Source: Acidobacteriota bacterium (GTDB lineage: Bacteria > Acidobacteriota > Vicinamibacteria > Vicinamibacterales > 2-12-FULL-66-21). From it: 5,417 nt of DNA. Below, piece after piece: positions 1 through 5,417 of this stretch. The position numbers were made by a program, and so were the translations under genes. Every line of letters begins with the position of its first letter. The first letter of the stretch is position 1. The notes beneath the pieces were generated by a model. The model worked only from the letters and a program-made list of their open reading frames with translations, was not told the DNA's origin and did no database searches. The stretch is from positions 1-5,417 of the forward strand of contig JACDCA010000458.1 of assembly GCA_013694635.1 (NCBI GenBank), written 5' to 3'.

Positions 1-1430
1 GTGAAGAGCCGGTCGTAGAGCCGCACCTCGACATCGAGGGCGGTCTTCGCCGCGACCCAGTGCAGCGTGGCCTTGACCTTCCGTCCGTCGGGGGCGTCGC
101 CGCCGCGCGTCGCCGGATCGTAGGCGCATCGAAGACCGGTGACACGTCCCTGGTCGTCCTTCTCGACACCGGTGCACGTCACCAGGTATGCGCCGCGGAG
201 GCGGACCTCTCGCCCGGGCGCGAGCCGGAAGAACTTCTTCGGCGGATCCTCCATGAAGTCCTCGCGCTCGATGAACAGCTCGCGCGCAAAGGGGACGCGC
301 CGGGTGCCCGCCGCGACGTCCTCAGGATTGTTTGCGATCGCGAATTCCTCGACGAGGTCCTCCGGATAATTCTCGATCACGACGCGAATGGGATCCAGAA
401 CGCCCATCAGCCGGGGCGCACGCTGGTTGAGATCCTCGCGGACGGCGTGCTCCAGGAGCGCGACGTCGACGACGTTCTCGCGCTTGGCGACGCCGATCCG
501 ATCGCAGAAGTTGCGCAGTGACTCGGGTGTGTAGCCGCGCCGGCGCATCCCGACAATCGTCGGCATCCGCGGGTCGTCCCAGCCGTCGACGTGCCCCTCC
601 TGGACGAGCTCCAGCAGGCGGCGCTTGCTCATGACGGTATAGGTCAGGTTCAGGCGCGCGAACTCGATTTGCCGCGGTCGCGACGGCACCGGCAGGTTCT
701 CCACGAGCCAGTCGTAGAGCGGCCGGTGGTCTTCGAACTCCAGCGTGCAGAGCGAGTGCGTGATGTGCTCGAGCGCATCGGAGGGGGGATGCGCGAAGTC
801 GTACATCGGATAGATGCACCAGGTGTCGCCGGTCCGATGATGATGCGCACGCCGGATCCGGTAGAGCACGGGGTCCCGCATATTGATGTTGGGCGAGGCC
901 ATGTCGATCTTCGCGCGCAGGACGTGCGCACCGTCCTCGAACGCTCCAGCACGCATCCGGGCGAACATATCGAGGTTCTCGTCAACCGATCGCGAACGAA
1001 ACGGGCTCTCCTTGCCCGGTTGGGTGAGCGTGCCGCGGTATCCGCGGATCTGGTCAGCGGTGAGGCTGTCCACGTACGCCATGTCTCTGCGGATCAAGTG
1101 AACCGCGAATTCGTATAACTGTTCGAAGTAGTCGGATGCGAAGTGCAGGCTGTCCCACTCGAATCCGAGCCACCGCACGTCGTCCTGAATCGACTCGACG
1201 TACTCGGTCTCTTCCTTCGCCGGGTTGGTATCGTCGAAGCGGAGGTTGCAGCGTCCGTTGAACTCGCGTGCGACGCCGAAATTCAGGCAGATCGACTTGG
1301 CGTGACCTATGTGCAGGTACCCGTTCGGCTCGGGAGGAAACCGTGTCACCACTCGTCCCTCGTTCTTCCCGGCCGCACGGTCTTCGACGATGATGGTGCG
1401 GATGAAATCCAGGGATGTGGTTTCGTTCAT
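1..1430 (-). CDS. glnS: Glutaminyl-tRNA synthetase, C-terminal end missing at the window edge
   Basis: This cytoplasmic class I aminoacyl-tRNA synthetase joins glutamine to tRNA-Gln using ATP. I translated the minus strand by hand. The frame is open for 476 codons from the ATG at 1430 and leaves the window without a stop. Visible signatures are the class I HIGH motif in PPEPNGYLHIGH (residues 32-43), RFDDTNP (64-70), RGTLTQPGK (132-140), the run ending CIYPMYDF (205-212), THSLCTLEF (224-232) and the KMSKS-type loop VMSKR (266-270). R30, D66 and Y210 align with the E. coli GlnRS residues that contact glutamine, so this is GlnRS and not a nondiscriminating GluRS. E. coli GlnRS has about 554 residues, so roughly 80 residues of the second anticodon-binding beta-barrel lie beyond the edge. 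The ATG start gives an N-terminus (MNETTSLDFIRTII) that lines up with E. coli. No Shine-Dalgarno sequence precedes it. Confidence 0.97.
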   Translation of the reverse strand, partial: MNETTSLDFIRTIIVEDRAAGKNEGRVVTRFPPEPNGYLHIGHAKSICLNFGVAREFNGRCNLRFDDTNPAKEETEYVESIQDDVRWLGFEWDSLHFASDYFEQLYEFAVHLIRRDMAYVDSLTADQIRGYRGTLTQPGKESPFRSRSVDENLDMFARMRAGAFEDGAHVLRAKIDMASPNINMRDPVLYRIRRAHHHRTGDTWCIYPMYDFAHPPSDALEHITHSLCTLEFEDHRPLYDWLVENLPVPSRPRQIEFARLNLTYTVMSKRRLLELVQEGHVDGWDDPRMPTIVGMRRRGYTPESLRNFCDRIGVAKRENVVDVALLEHAVREDLNQRAPRLMGVLDPIRVVIENYPEDLVEEFAIANNPEDVAAGTRRVPFARELFIEREDFMEDPPKKFFRLAPGREVRLRGAYLVTCTGVEKDDQGRVTGLRCAYDPATRGGDAPDGRKVKATLHWVAAKTALDVEVRLYDRLF

Positions 1431-1446
1431 GGGCGGCAAAACAACG

Positions 1447-1452
1447 ATTATA
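1447..1452 (-). promoter_or_regulatory. Putative -10 box of glnS (TATAAT)
   Basis: Read on the minus strand, this is a perfect TATAAT in an otherwise GC-rich region, 16 bases upstream of the glnS ATG. I found no good -35 hexamer at 16-18 bases further upstream. Transcription from it would start near 1440, giving a leader of only about 10 bases (TTTGCCGCCC) with no Shine-Dalgarno sequence. That would fit a near-leaderless transcript. The assignment rests on motif and position only. Confidence 0.45.
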
Positions 1453-1454
1453 AG
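1449..1454 (+). promoter_or_regulatory. Putative -10 box for the beta-propeller gene (TATAAG)
   Basis: On the plus strand, TATAAG overlaps the minus-strand TATAAT because both share the palindromic core TTATAA (1448-1453). It lies 34 bases before the propeller ATG, a reasonable distance for a short leader containing the GAGG ribosome site. The only -35-like sequence at a 17-base spacer is TTCATG (1426-1431), which is a poor match. The evidence is weak, but the gap is only 58 bases and each divergent gene needs a start signal. Confidence 0.28.
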
Positions 1455-1477
1455 TCGCGCTGTTGTAGCATTCCCGC

Positions 1478-1481
1478 GAGG
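1478..1481 (+). promoter_or_regulatory. Ribosome binding site of the beta-propeller gene (GAGG)
   Basis: GAGG lies 7 bases before the ATG at 1489, the normal distance. It supports that start over in-frame ATGs further upstream, which fall inside the opposite-strand glnS gene. The site sits in GAGGTTCCTC, so a small 3-4 bp hairpin could partly pair it. Confidence 0.6.
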
Positions 1482-1488
1482 TTCCTCC

Positions 1489-2856
1489 ATGCGTCGATAC
1501 ATTGCGTTCTCCGCGTCAGTGTTGCTGGGCTGCACGCTGGCGATATCCGCGGCCTCAGCTCCGCGTCCGGGTGTCGACTGGCCGCAGTTCCGCGGCATCG
1601 GCGCCGCCGGCGTTGCCGAGGGCTTCAGCCTTCCTACCGCGTGGAACGTGGCCGATGGACAGAACATCGCCTGGAAGACGGACGTTCCCGGCCTCGGTCT
1701 GTCGAGCCCGGTGGTCTGGGGCAACGATGTCTTCGTGTCGACGTCGATCAGCGGCCAGAAGGATGCCGGCCTCAAGGTCGGTCTGTACGGCGACGTCAGG
1801 CCCGTGCTCGACGACACGGAGCACGAGTGGCGCATCTACGCGTTCGACAAGCGCACCGGCAAGGAGAAGTGGCAGCGGACGGTGCTCAAATCGGTACCGA
1901 AGATCAAGCGGCACACGAAGGCGTCTCACGCGAACTCGACGCTCGCGACCGACGGCGACCGGCTGATCGCGTTTTTCGGGTCGGAAGGGCTGTATGCCTA
2001 CGACCTGAAGGGCCAGCAGCTGTGGAAGAAAGACCTCGGCGTGCTCGACGCCGGGTGGTTCACGGCGCCGCAGAATCAGTGGGAAACGGGCAGCTCACCG
2101 ATCCTTCACGACGGCAAGGTCATCATCCAGGCGGACGTGCAGAAGGATTCGTTCCTCGCGGCGTTTGACGCAAAGACCGGTCAGGAGATCTGGCGCACAG
2201 CCCGTACCGATGTGCCGACGTGGGGGACGCCGACGATCCTTCAGGTCAACGGGCAGACCCAGATCCTCGTCAACGGGTTCCGCCATGCCGGCGCCTATGA
2301 CTTCAAGACCGGCAAGGAGATCTGGAAGCTCTCGGCCAACGGTGACATCCCCGTCCCGACCCCGGTGGCCAGCGATGGCCTGATTTACATCACCAACGCC
2401 CACGGGCCGCGGTCGCCGGTTTACGCGATCAAGGCCACGGCCACCGGCGATATCACGCCGCCGGACGGCACCGCCACGAACGATCACATCGCCTGGAGCA
2501 TCCCGAAGGGGGGTGGCTACATGTGTACGCCGCTCGTCTATCGCGGGCTCACGTACATCATCGGCTACAACGGTGTACTGAGCGTCTACGATGCGAAGAC
2601 CGGCGAGAGGAAGTTTCAACAGCGCCTGCTGGAGAACGCGTCCTCCGCCTTCACTTCGTCTCCGGTTGCCAACGACGGCAAGGTCTACGTCGCGAGCGAG
2701 GACGGGCAGATGATCGTGCTGAAAGCAGGCCCGGTACTCGAGCGCATCGCCCAGAACGACATGGGCGCCAGCGTACTGGCGACCCCAGCGATTTCAGAGG
2801 GGCGCCTGTTCGTCCGGACGCAGGGACAGATCATCGCCATCGGCGCCTCGAAATAA
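1489..2856 (+). CDS. Exported PQQ-like beta-propeller repeat protein
   Basis: This 455-residue protein has propeller blades of the PQQ-binding-like (BamB/quinoprotein) type and is probably periplasmic or envelope-attached. The N-terminus has RR at 2-3, a hydrophobic stretch and an alanine-rich end around residues 20-24. C15 in LLGC could instead be a poor lipobox. WPQFRG (31-36) is typical of the secreted family that opens with DWPQ(F/W)RG. Blade turn motifs recur: AFDKRTGKEKW (118-128), AYDLKGQQLW (170-179), AFDAKTGQEIW (225-235), AYDFKTGKEIW (269-279) and VYDAKTGERKF (366-376). Degenerate copies near 321-337 and 411-420 imply seven or eight blades. At 455 residues it is shorter than quinoprotein alcohol dehydrogenases (about 600-700), and I see no adjacent-cysteine pair, so an enzyme role is doubtful. 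It may serve as a scaffold or binding protein; BamB itself is a lipoprotein of about 390 residues. The ATG at 1489 was chosen for its ribosome site and signal peptide. Confidence 0.9.
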   Translation: MRRYIAFSASVLLGCTLAISAASAPRPGVDWPQFRGIGAAGVAEGFSLPTAWNVADGQNIAWKTDVPGLGLSSPVVWGNDVFVSTSISGQKDAGLKVGLYGDVRPVLDDTEHEWRIYAFDKRTGKEKWQRTVLKSVPKIKRHTKASHANSTLATDGDRLIAFFGSEGLYAYDLKGQQLWKKDLGVLDAGWFTAPQNQWETGSSPILHDGKVIIQADVQKDSFLAAFDAKTGQEIWRTARTDVPTWGTPTILQVNGQTQILVNGFRHAGAYDFKTGKEIWKLSANGDIPVPTPVASDGLIYITNAHGPRSPVYAIKATATGDITPPDGTATNDHIAWSIPKGGGYMCTPLVYRGLTYIIGYNGVLSVYDAKTGERKFQQRLLENASSAFTSSPVANDGKVYVASEDGQMIVLKAGPVLERIAQNDMGASVLATPAISEGRLFVRTQGQIIAIGASK

Positions 2857-2865
2857 CCGGTTGGG

Positions 2866-4206
2866 TCACTTCGCGCCGGACAGGTAATCCACCGCGAGGT
2901 GCGATAGCGCGCGGACGCCGGTGATGAGCGCCTTTTCGTCGACGAAGAACAGCGGCGAGTGGTTCGACGGCGCCTTTCCCACCTGGTCGGGAGGCGTGAT
3001 CCCCAGGAAGAAGAACAACCCGGGCGACTGCCGCTGGTAGTAGGTGAAATCCTCGGCTCCGGTGATCAACTCAGACGGCCGGACCATCCCTGGCGCAACA
3101 CGCTCGAGCGTCGGCACCATCCGCGTGGTGAGCGCGGCGTCGTTCGACGTGACGGGATAACCCCGGTCGATCGTCACCGTCACGGTTGCCCCTGCACCTG
3201 CGGCAATGCCTTCCGCGATCCTTCGTACCCGCCCGTGGATGTCTTTCTGCACCTCGTCGTCGAATGTCCGGATCGTGCCGACCAGCCGCGCGCTGTCTGG
3301 GATGATGTTGTTGCGGACGCCGGATTGGAACTGCCCGACCGATACGATCGCCGGCAGGCGCGTGATGTCCACGTTCCGACTGACAATGGTCTGCAGGGCC
3401 GAGACGATCTGCGCGCCGACAACAATCGGATCGACACCCCGCCATGGCGACGATCCGTGCGTCTGCCGTCCCTTGACAATGATCTCGAAGGCGTCGGCGG
3501 CCGCCATGAACGGGCCGCTGCGGTAGGTGAGGTGCCCGGTTGGGACGTTGGCGAACACGTGCAGGCCGAAGATGGCGTCGACCTTCGGGCTCTCCATGAC
3601 GCCTTCCTTGACCATCAGCTCAGCGCCGGCGGGGCGCTCGGGCACCGGCACGCTCTCCTCGGCGGGCTGGAAGATGAACTTGACGGTGCCGGGGAGCCTG
3701 TCCTTCACCTGACTGAGCACGCGCGCGGAGGCAAGCAGGATCGCGACGTGGGTGTCGTGCCCGCACGCGTGCATCACGCCGACTTTCTGCCCTTCCCAGT
3801 CGGCTGTCGCTTTGCTCGCAAACGGCAGGTCGTTCTCTTCGCGTACGGGCAAGGCGTCCATGTCGGCCCGAAGCGCCACGACACCGCCCGGACGTCCCCC
3901 TTTCAACAGCGCCACGACCCCGGTCTTCGCTACGCCGGTTCGAGGCTCCAGGCCGAAACTCCGCAGCCGCTCGGCGATGTACTTCGCGGTCTCGACCTCC
4001 CGGTTGCCGAGCTCGGGATTCTGGTGGAGATGCCGGCGCCACTGCAGGAGCTCGGGCTCGACCGCCGCCGCCAGTCGGTCGAGCTCCTGACCTAACGGCG
4101 AGGGCCCCGCTCCCGTTGCGGGGCGACTTTGTGCAAACGCCGGCTGGGACGAGAGCAGGGACAGACCGGCGCAGAAAACCGCGGCATACGTGAAACGCTG
4201 GGGCAC
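2866..4206 (-). CDS. Exported M20D-family metallo-amidohydrolase
   Basis: This 446-residue enzyme belongs to the M20D group (hippurate hydrolase, IAA-amino acid hydrolase, N-acyl amino acid amidohydrolase). The group cleaves the amide bond of N-acylated amino acids with a two-metal centre. Residues 1-25 form a signal peptide ending AFA before Q26, so it should act in the periplasm. Landmarks are RRHLHQNPELG (57-67), RADMDALP (113-120) and CGHDTH (148-153) with metal ligands C148 and H150. They continue with PAEE (181-184; E183 as general base, E184 as ligand), GLHV (H216), the dimerization/lid-domain segment GRQTHGSSPW (246-255) and NHSP (H416). All expected ligands are present, so it looks active. 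Substrate cannot be told from sequence. The GTG start at 4206 follows GGAGG and gives a clean signal peptide. The frame stays open upstream, but that stretch is antisense to the neighbouring methyltransferase. It ends 9 bases from the convergent propeller gene. Confidence 0.93.
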   Translation of the reverse strand: MPQRFTYAAVFCAGLSLLSSQPAFAQSRPATGAGPSPLGQELDRLAAAVEPELLQWRRHLHQNPELGNREVETAKYIAERLRSFGLEPRTGVAKTGVVALLKGGRPGGVVALRADMDALPVREENDLPFASKATADWEGQKVGVMHACGHDTHVAILLASARVLSQVKDRLPGTVKFIFQPAEESVPVPERPAGAELMVKEGVMESPKVDAIFGLHVFANVPTGHLTYRSGPFMAAADAFEIIVKGRQTHGSSPWRGVDPIVVGAQIVSALQTIVSRNVDITRLPAIVSVGQFQSGVRNNIIPDSARLVGTIRTFDDEVQKDIHGRVRRIAEGIAAGAGATVTVTIDRGYPVTSNDAALTTRMVPTLERVAPGMVRPSELITGAEDFTYYQRQSPGLFFFLGITPPDQVGKAPSNHSPLFFVDEKALITGVRALSHLAVDYLSGAK

Positions 4207-4210
4207 TGGA

Positions 4211-4215
4211 CCTCC
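4211..4215 (-). promoter_or_regulatory. Ribosome binding site of the amidohydrolase (GGAGG)
   Basis: On the minus strand, GGAGG stands 4 bases before the GTG at 4206. This is close but workable. It fixes the start at GTG, since no in-frame ATG lies near the signal peptide and the ATG a few codons downstream is out of frame. Confidence 0.65.
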
Positions 4216-4218
4216 GTA

Positions 4219-4245
4219 TTGAATGCGCGAACTATACTTTATCGA
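4219..4245. promoter_or_regulatory. Divergent promoter region with overlapping -10-like boxes
   Basis: This is the only A/T-rich patch in the 93-base gap between the amidohydrolase and the methyltransferase. On the plus strand, TATACT (4233-4238) is one mismatch from TATAAT. On the minus strand the overlapping TATAGT (4236-4231) is also one mismatch away. Neither has a recognisable -35 at a normal spacer. TTGAAT (4219-4224, plus) is -35-like but lies too close to TATACT. Two polymerases could not bind both boxes at once, so the two genes may compete for transcription. This is inference from motif only. Confidence 0.35.
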
Positions 4246-4255
4246 TCGCGGCGCC

Positions 4256-4280
4256 GGCCCAGCCTGCCCGTCGCTGGGTC
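4256..4280. repeat. Inverted repeat in the methyltransferase leader (GGCCCAGC / GCTGGGTC)
   Basis: The arms are 4256-4263 and 4273-4280, separated by 9 bases. Six pairs are perfect (CCCAGC/GCTGGG), extended by a G-T wobble and one more G-C pair. It lies between the putative -10 and the ribosome site of the methyltransferase gene. It could be a protein-binding operator or an RNA hairpin in the 5' leader. No T run follows, so it is unlikely to be an intrinsic terminator. Confidence 0.4.
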
Positions 4281-4289
4281 TGACCTTCT

Positions 4290-4296
4290 GGAGGAG
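4290..4296 (+). promoter_or_regulatory. Ribosome binding site of the methyltransferase (GGAGGAG)
   Basis: A strong Shine-Dalgarno run lies just before the GTG at 4300; the GGAGG core (4290-4294) leaves 5 bases. It decides the start at GTG, although the frame is open further upstream across the opposite-strand amidohydrolase start. Confidence 0.75.
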
Positions 4297-4299
4297 ATT

Positions 4300-5118
4300 G
4301 TGAACAGAACTTTTGTTTTCCGGCGCGCGCTGATTGCCGCATCCCTTGCCCTGACCGCGGCCGTCGCACACGCACAGACGGCAGCGCCTGCTCAGAAACC
4401 CTACGAACCCCAGGTCGGCCAGGCCGGTAAGGACGTCGTCTGGGTGCCAACGCCCCAGGCCCTCGTCGACAAGATGCTCGAAATGGCCAAGGCGACGCCG
4501 AAGGATTTCGTCATGGATCTCGGATCGGGAGACGGGCGGACGGTCATCACCGCGGCGAAGCGTGGAATCCGGGCGATGGGGATCGAGTACAACCCCGAGA
4601 TGGTCGAGCTCTCGAAGAAGAACGCCGCAGCTGAGGGCGTCTCCGACAAGGCGACCTTCATGAAGGCGGATCTGTTCGAAACCGACTTCTCGAAAGCGAC
4701 CGTCATCACCATGTTCCTGCTCCCGCAGATCAACATGAAGCTGCGGCCGATAATCCTCGATCTCAAGCCGGGCACGCGCGTCGTGTCGAACTCCTTCACC
4801 ATGGAGGATTGGGAAGCCGACGAGACCGCCAACGTCACCGATGGCTGCACGAGCTGGTGTACGGCGCTTCTCTGGATCGTGCCCGCCAGGGTCGAGGGCA
4901 CATGGGCGCTGCCGCAGGGGACCCTGACGCTGAAGCAGCAATTCCAGAAGATCACCGGAACGCTCGGGCCCACGCAGATCTCCAACGGGCGCCTTCGCGG
5001 CGAGGAGATCACCTTCGACGTCGGCACTGCGAAGTACACCGGCACGGTGTCTGGAACCACGATGAAGGGGACGATCAGCGGCGGCCAGCGTGGTGCCTGG
5101 GCCGCGATGAAGAAGTAG
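4300..5118 (+). CDS. Class I SAM-dependent methyltransferase with signal peptide and C-terminal beta-type region
   Basis: This 272-residue protein starts at GTG behind a strong ribosome site. Residues 1-25 look like a Sec signal peptide: basic FRR at 7-9, hydrophobic 10-23, and AHA before Q26. The methyltransferase core spans about 46-165. It begins VWVPTPQALVDKML (47-60), then motif I DLGSGDGR (73-80), the acidic end of strand 2 in GIEYNPE (94-100, E96 for the SAM ribose), KADLFETDF (122-130) and FLLPQINMKLRP (139-150). This pattern matches small bacterial methyltransferases with a DOT1-like core, whose substrates are mostly unknown. Residues 195-272 form a separate region with repeated GT pairs (GTL, GTV, GTT, GTI) and a WAA end, probably beta-strands. 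Export of a SAM enzyme is odd because SAM is cytoplasmic, so the leader may instead be a membrane anchor. The substrate is not predictable. Its 3' end overlaps the opposite membrane protein gene by 44 bases. Confidence 0.88.
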   Translation: MNRTFVFRRALIAASLALTAAVAHAQTAAPAQKPYEPQVGQAGKDVVWVPTPQALVDKMLEMAKATPKDFVMDLGSGDGRTVITAAKRGIRAMGIEYNPEMVELSKKNAAAEGVSDKATFMKADLFETDFSKATVITMFLLPQINMKLRPIILDLKPGTRVVSNSFTMEDWEADETANVTDGCTSWCTALLWIVPARVEGTWALPQGTLTLKQQFQKITGTLGPTQISNGRLRGEEITFDVGTAKYTGTVSGTTMKGTISGGQRGAWAAMKK

Positions 5119-5417
5119 GCCCCACGGATCGCATCCGCCGCCGGACGCCGATCCAGTACACGAGGTAATAGCCGAGAACGACGCCGCCAGCTGCCAGGGA
5201 GCCGGCGGCGCCGGACTGGGCCAGCCAGTCGTCGCCGGCGGCCGCAGCCCGCCAGTTGTTCCAGCCGCGCCAGAGGCCGTAGAAAAGCCGCCCCGTCACA
5301 ACCAGCGTGATCGTGAGGATAAGGGCGCGGTTCGGCGTGTAATGCACCCCCTGCGGAGAGACTTCCCAGCGAGTCAGCGCCAGCCCCGCCAGTCCAAGCA
5401 CGAACCCCGCGGTCAGC
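5075..5417 (-). CDS. Multi-pass membrane protein, N-terminal part missing at the window edge
   Basis: The frame is open from the right edge (codon 5414-5416) to the TGA at 5077-5075, about 114 codons, so the true start lies outside. Three hydrophobic segments are visible: LTAGFVLGLAGLAL at the edge, RALILTITLVV about 15 residues later, and SLAAGGVVLGYYLVYWIGV near the end. Charged RRR follows the last one, suggesting a cytoplasmic C-tail. A tryptophan-rich linker (GLWRGWNNW) lies between the second and third. I do not recognise a characterised family; small uncharacterised integral membrane proteins of this style are common in soil bacteria. The last 14-15 codons are antisense to the methyltransferase gene and may be poorly constrained. 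That this is a real gene is inferred from the consistent membrane pattern and the position after the convergent gene. No function is assigned. Confidence 0.72.
   Translation of the reverse strand, partial: LTAGFVLGLAGLALTRWEVSPQGVHYTPNRALILTITLVVTGRLFYGLWRGWNNWRAAAAGDDWLAQSGAAGSLAAGGVVLGYYLVYWIGVRRRMRSVGPTSSSRPRHHAGRR

Noticed and set aside
60..1118. Several plus- and minus-strand open frames inside the glnS region.
   Set aside because: The hand-translated minus-strand frame encodes full-length-style GlnRS motifs without interruption, so the other frames are shadows.
1309..1488. An upstream in-frame ATG that would lengthen the beta-propeller protein by 60 residues.
   Set aside because: It lies within opposite-strand glnS, would bury the signal peptide, and lacks the ribosome site found before 1489.
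2841..2878. A possible terminator stem, CGGCGC with GCGCCG, between the convergent propeller and amidohydrolase genes.
   Set aside because: It has only six pairs around a 26-base loop with no T run, and both arms lie near or inside coding sequence.
2959..4095. A 378-codon plus-strand open frame across the amidohydrolase.
   Set aside because: It is a GC-bias shadow of the M20D gene, with no domain pattern and rich in R, G and D.
4207..4941. The amidohydrolase frame stays open for 245 codons upstream on the minus strand, giving a possible 691-residue protein.
   Set aside because: The extension is antisense to the methyltransferase, shows no recognisable domain, and would place a signal peptide mid-protein. 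The GTG at 4206 has its own GGAGG.
4401..5060. A 219-codon minus-strand open frame across the methyltransferase.
   Set aside because: It is antisense to a gene with clear SAM motifs and has no recognisable domain or ribosome site.

Overview
The window is GC-rich and gene-dense. It holds five protein genes and no RNA gene, mobile element or CRISPR array that I could see. All gaps between genes are under 100 bases. The mix is a bacterial-type glutaminyl-tRNA synthetase, a secreted PQQ-like beta-propeller protein, a secreted M20D amidohydrolase and an exported-looking methyltransferase. That mix, the high GC and the frequent GTG starts suggest a Gram-negative soil-type bacterium. Acidobacteriota (Vicinamibacteria-like) is my best guess, but this is an inference from gene style and not from a marker comparison.

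Layout, left to right. (1) Positions 1-1430, minus strand: glnS, glutaminyl-tRNA synthetase. Its C-terminal end runs off the left edge, and the reading frame is intact over 476 codons. (2) A 58-base divergent gap (1431-1488) carries a perfect TATAAT facing glnS, overlapped by a weaker -10-like element facing right. (3) 1489-2856, plus strand: an exported PQQ-like beta-propeller protein of 455 aa. (4) 2866-4206, minus strand: an exported M20D metallo-amidohydrolase of 446 aa that starts at GTG. It converges on the propeller gene with only 9 bases between the stop codons. (5) A 93-base divergent gap (4207-4299) has overlapping -10-like sequences and a strong inverted repeat. (6) 4300-5118, plus strand: a class I SAM-dependent methyltransferase with an N-terminal signal peptide and a glycine/threonine-rich C-terminal beta-type region. 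It starts at GTG. (7) 5075 to the right edge, minus strand: a partial small multi-pass membrane protein whose 3' end overlaps the methyltransferase gene by 44 bases.

The genes alternate in strand (minus, plus, minus, plus, minus), so no two share an operon inside the window. Any shared regulation would come through the two divergent promoter regions. glnS is housekeeping translation. The three middle genes share only predicted export to the envelope. I see no defence system, biosynthetic cluster or other evident multi-gene system. The most unusual item is the methyltransferase, because SAM is not known to be available outside the cytoplasm.
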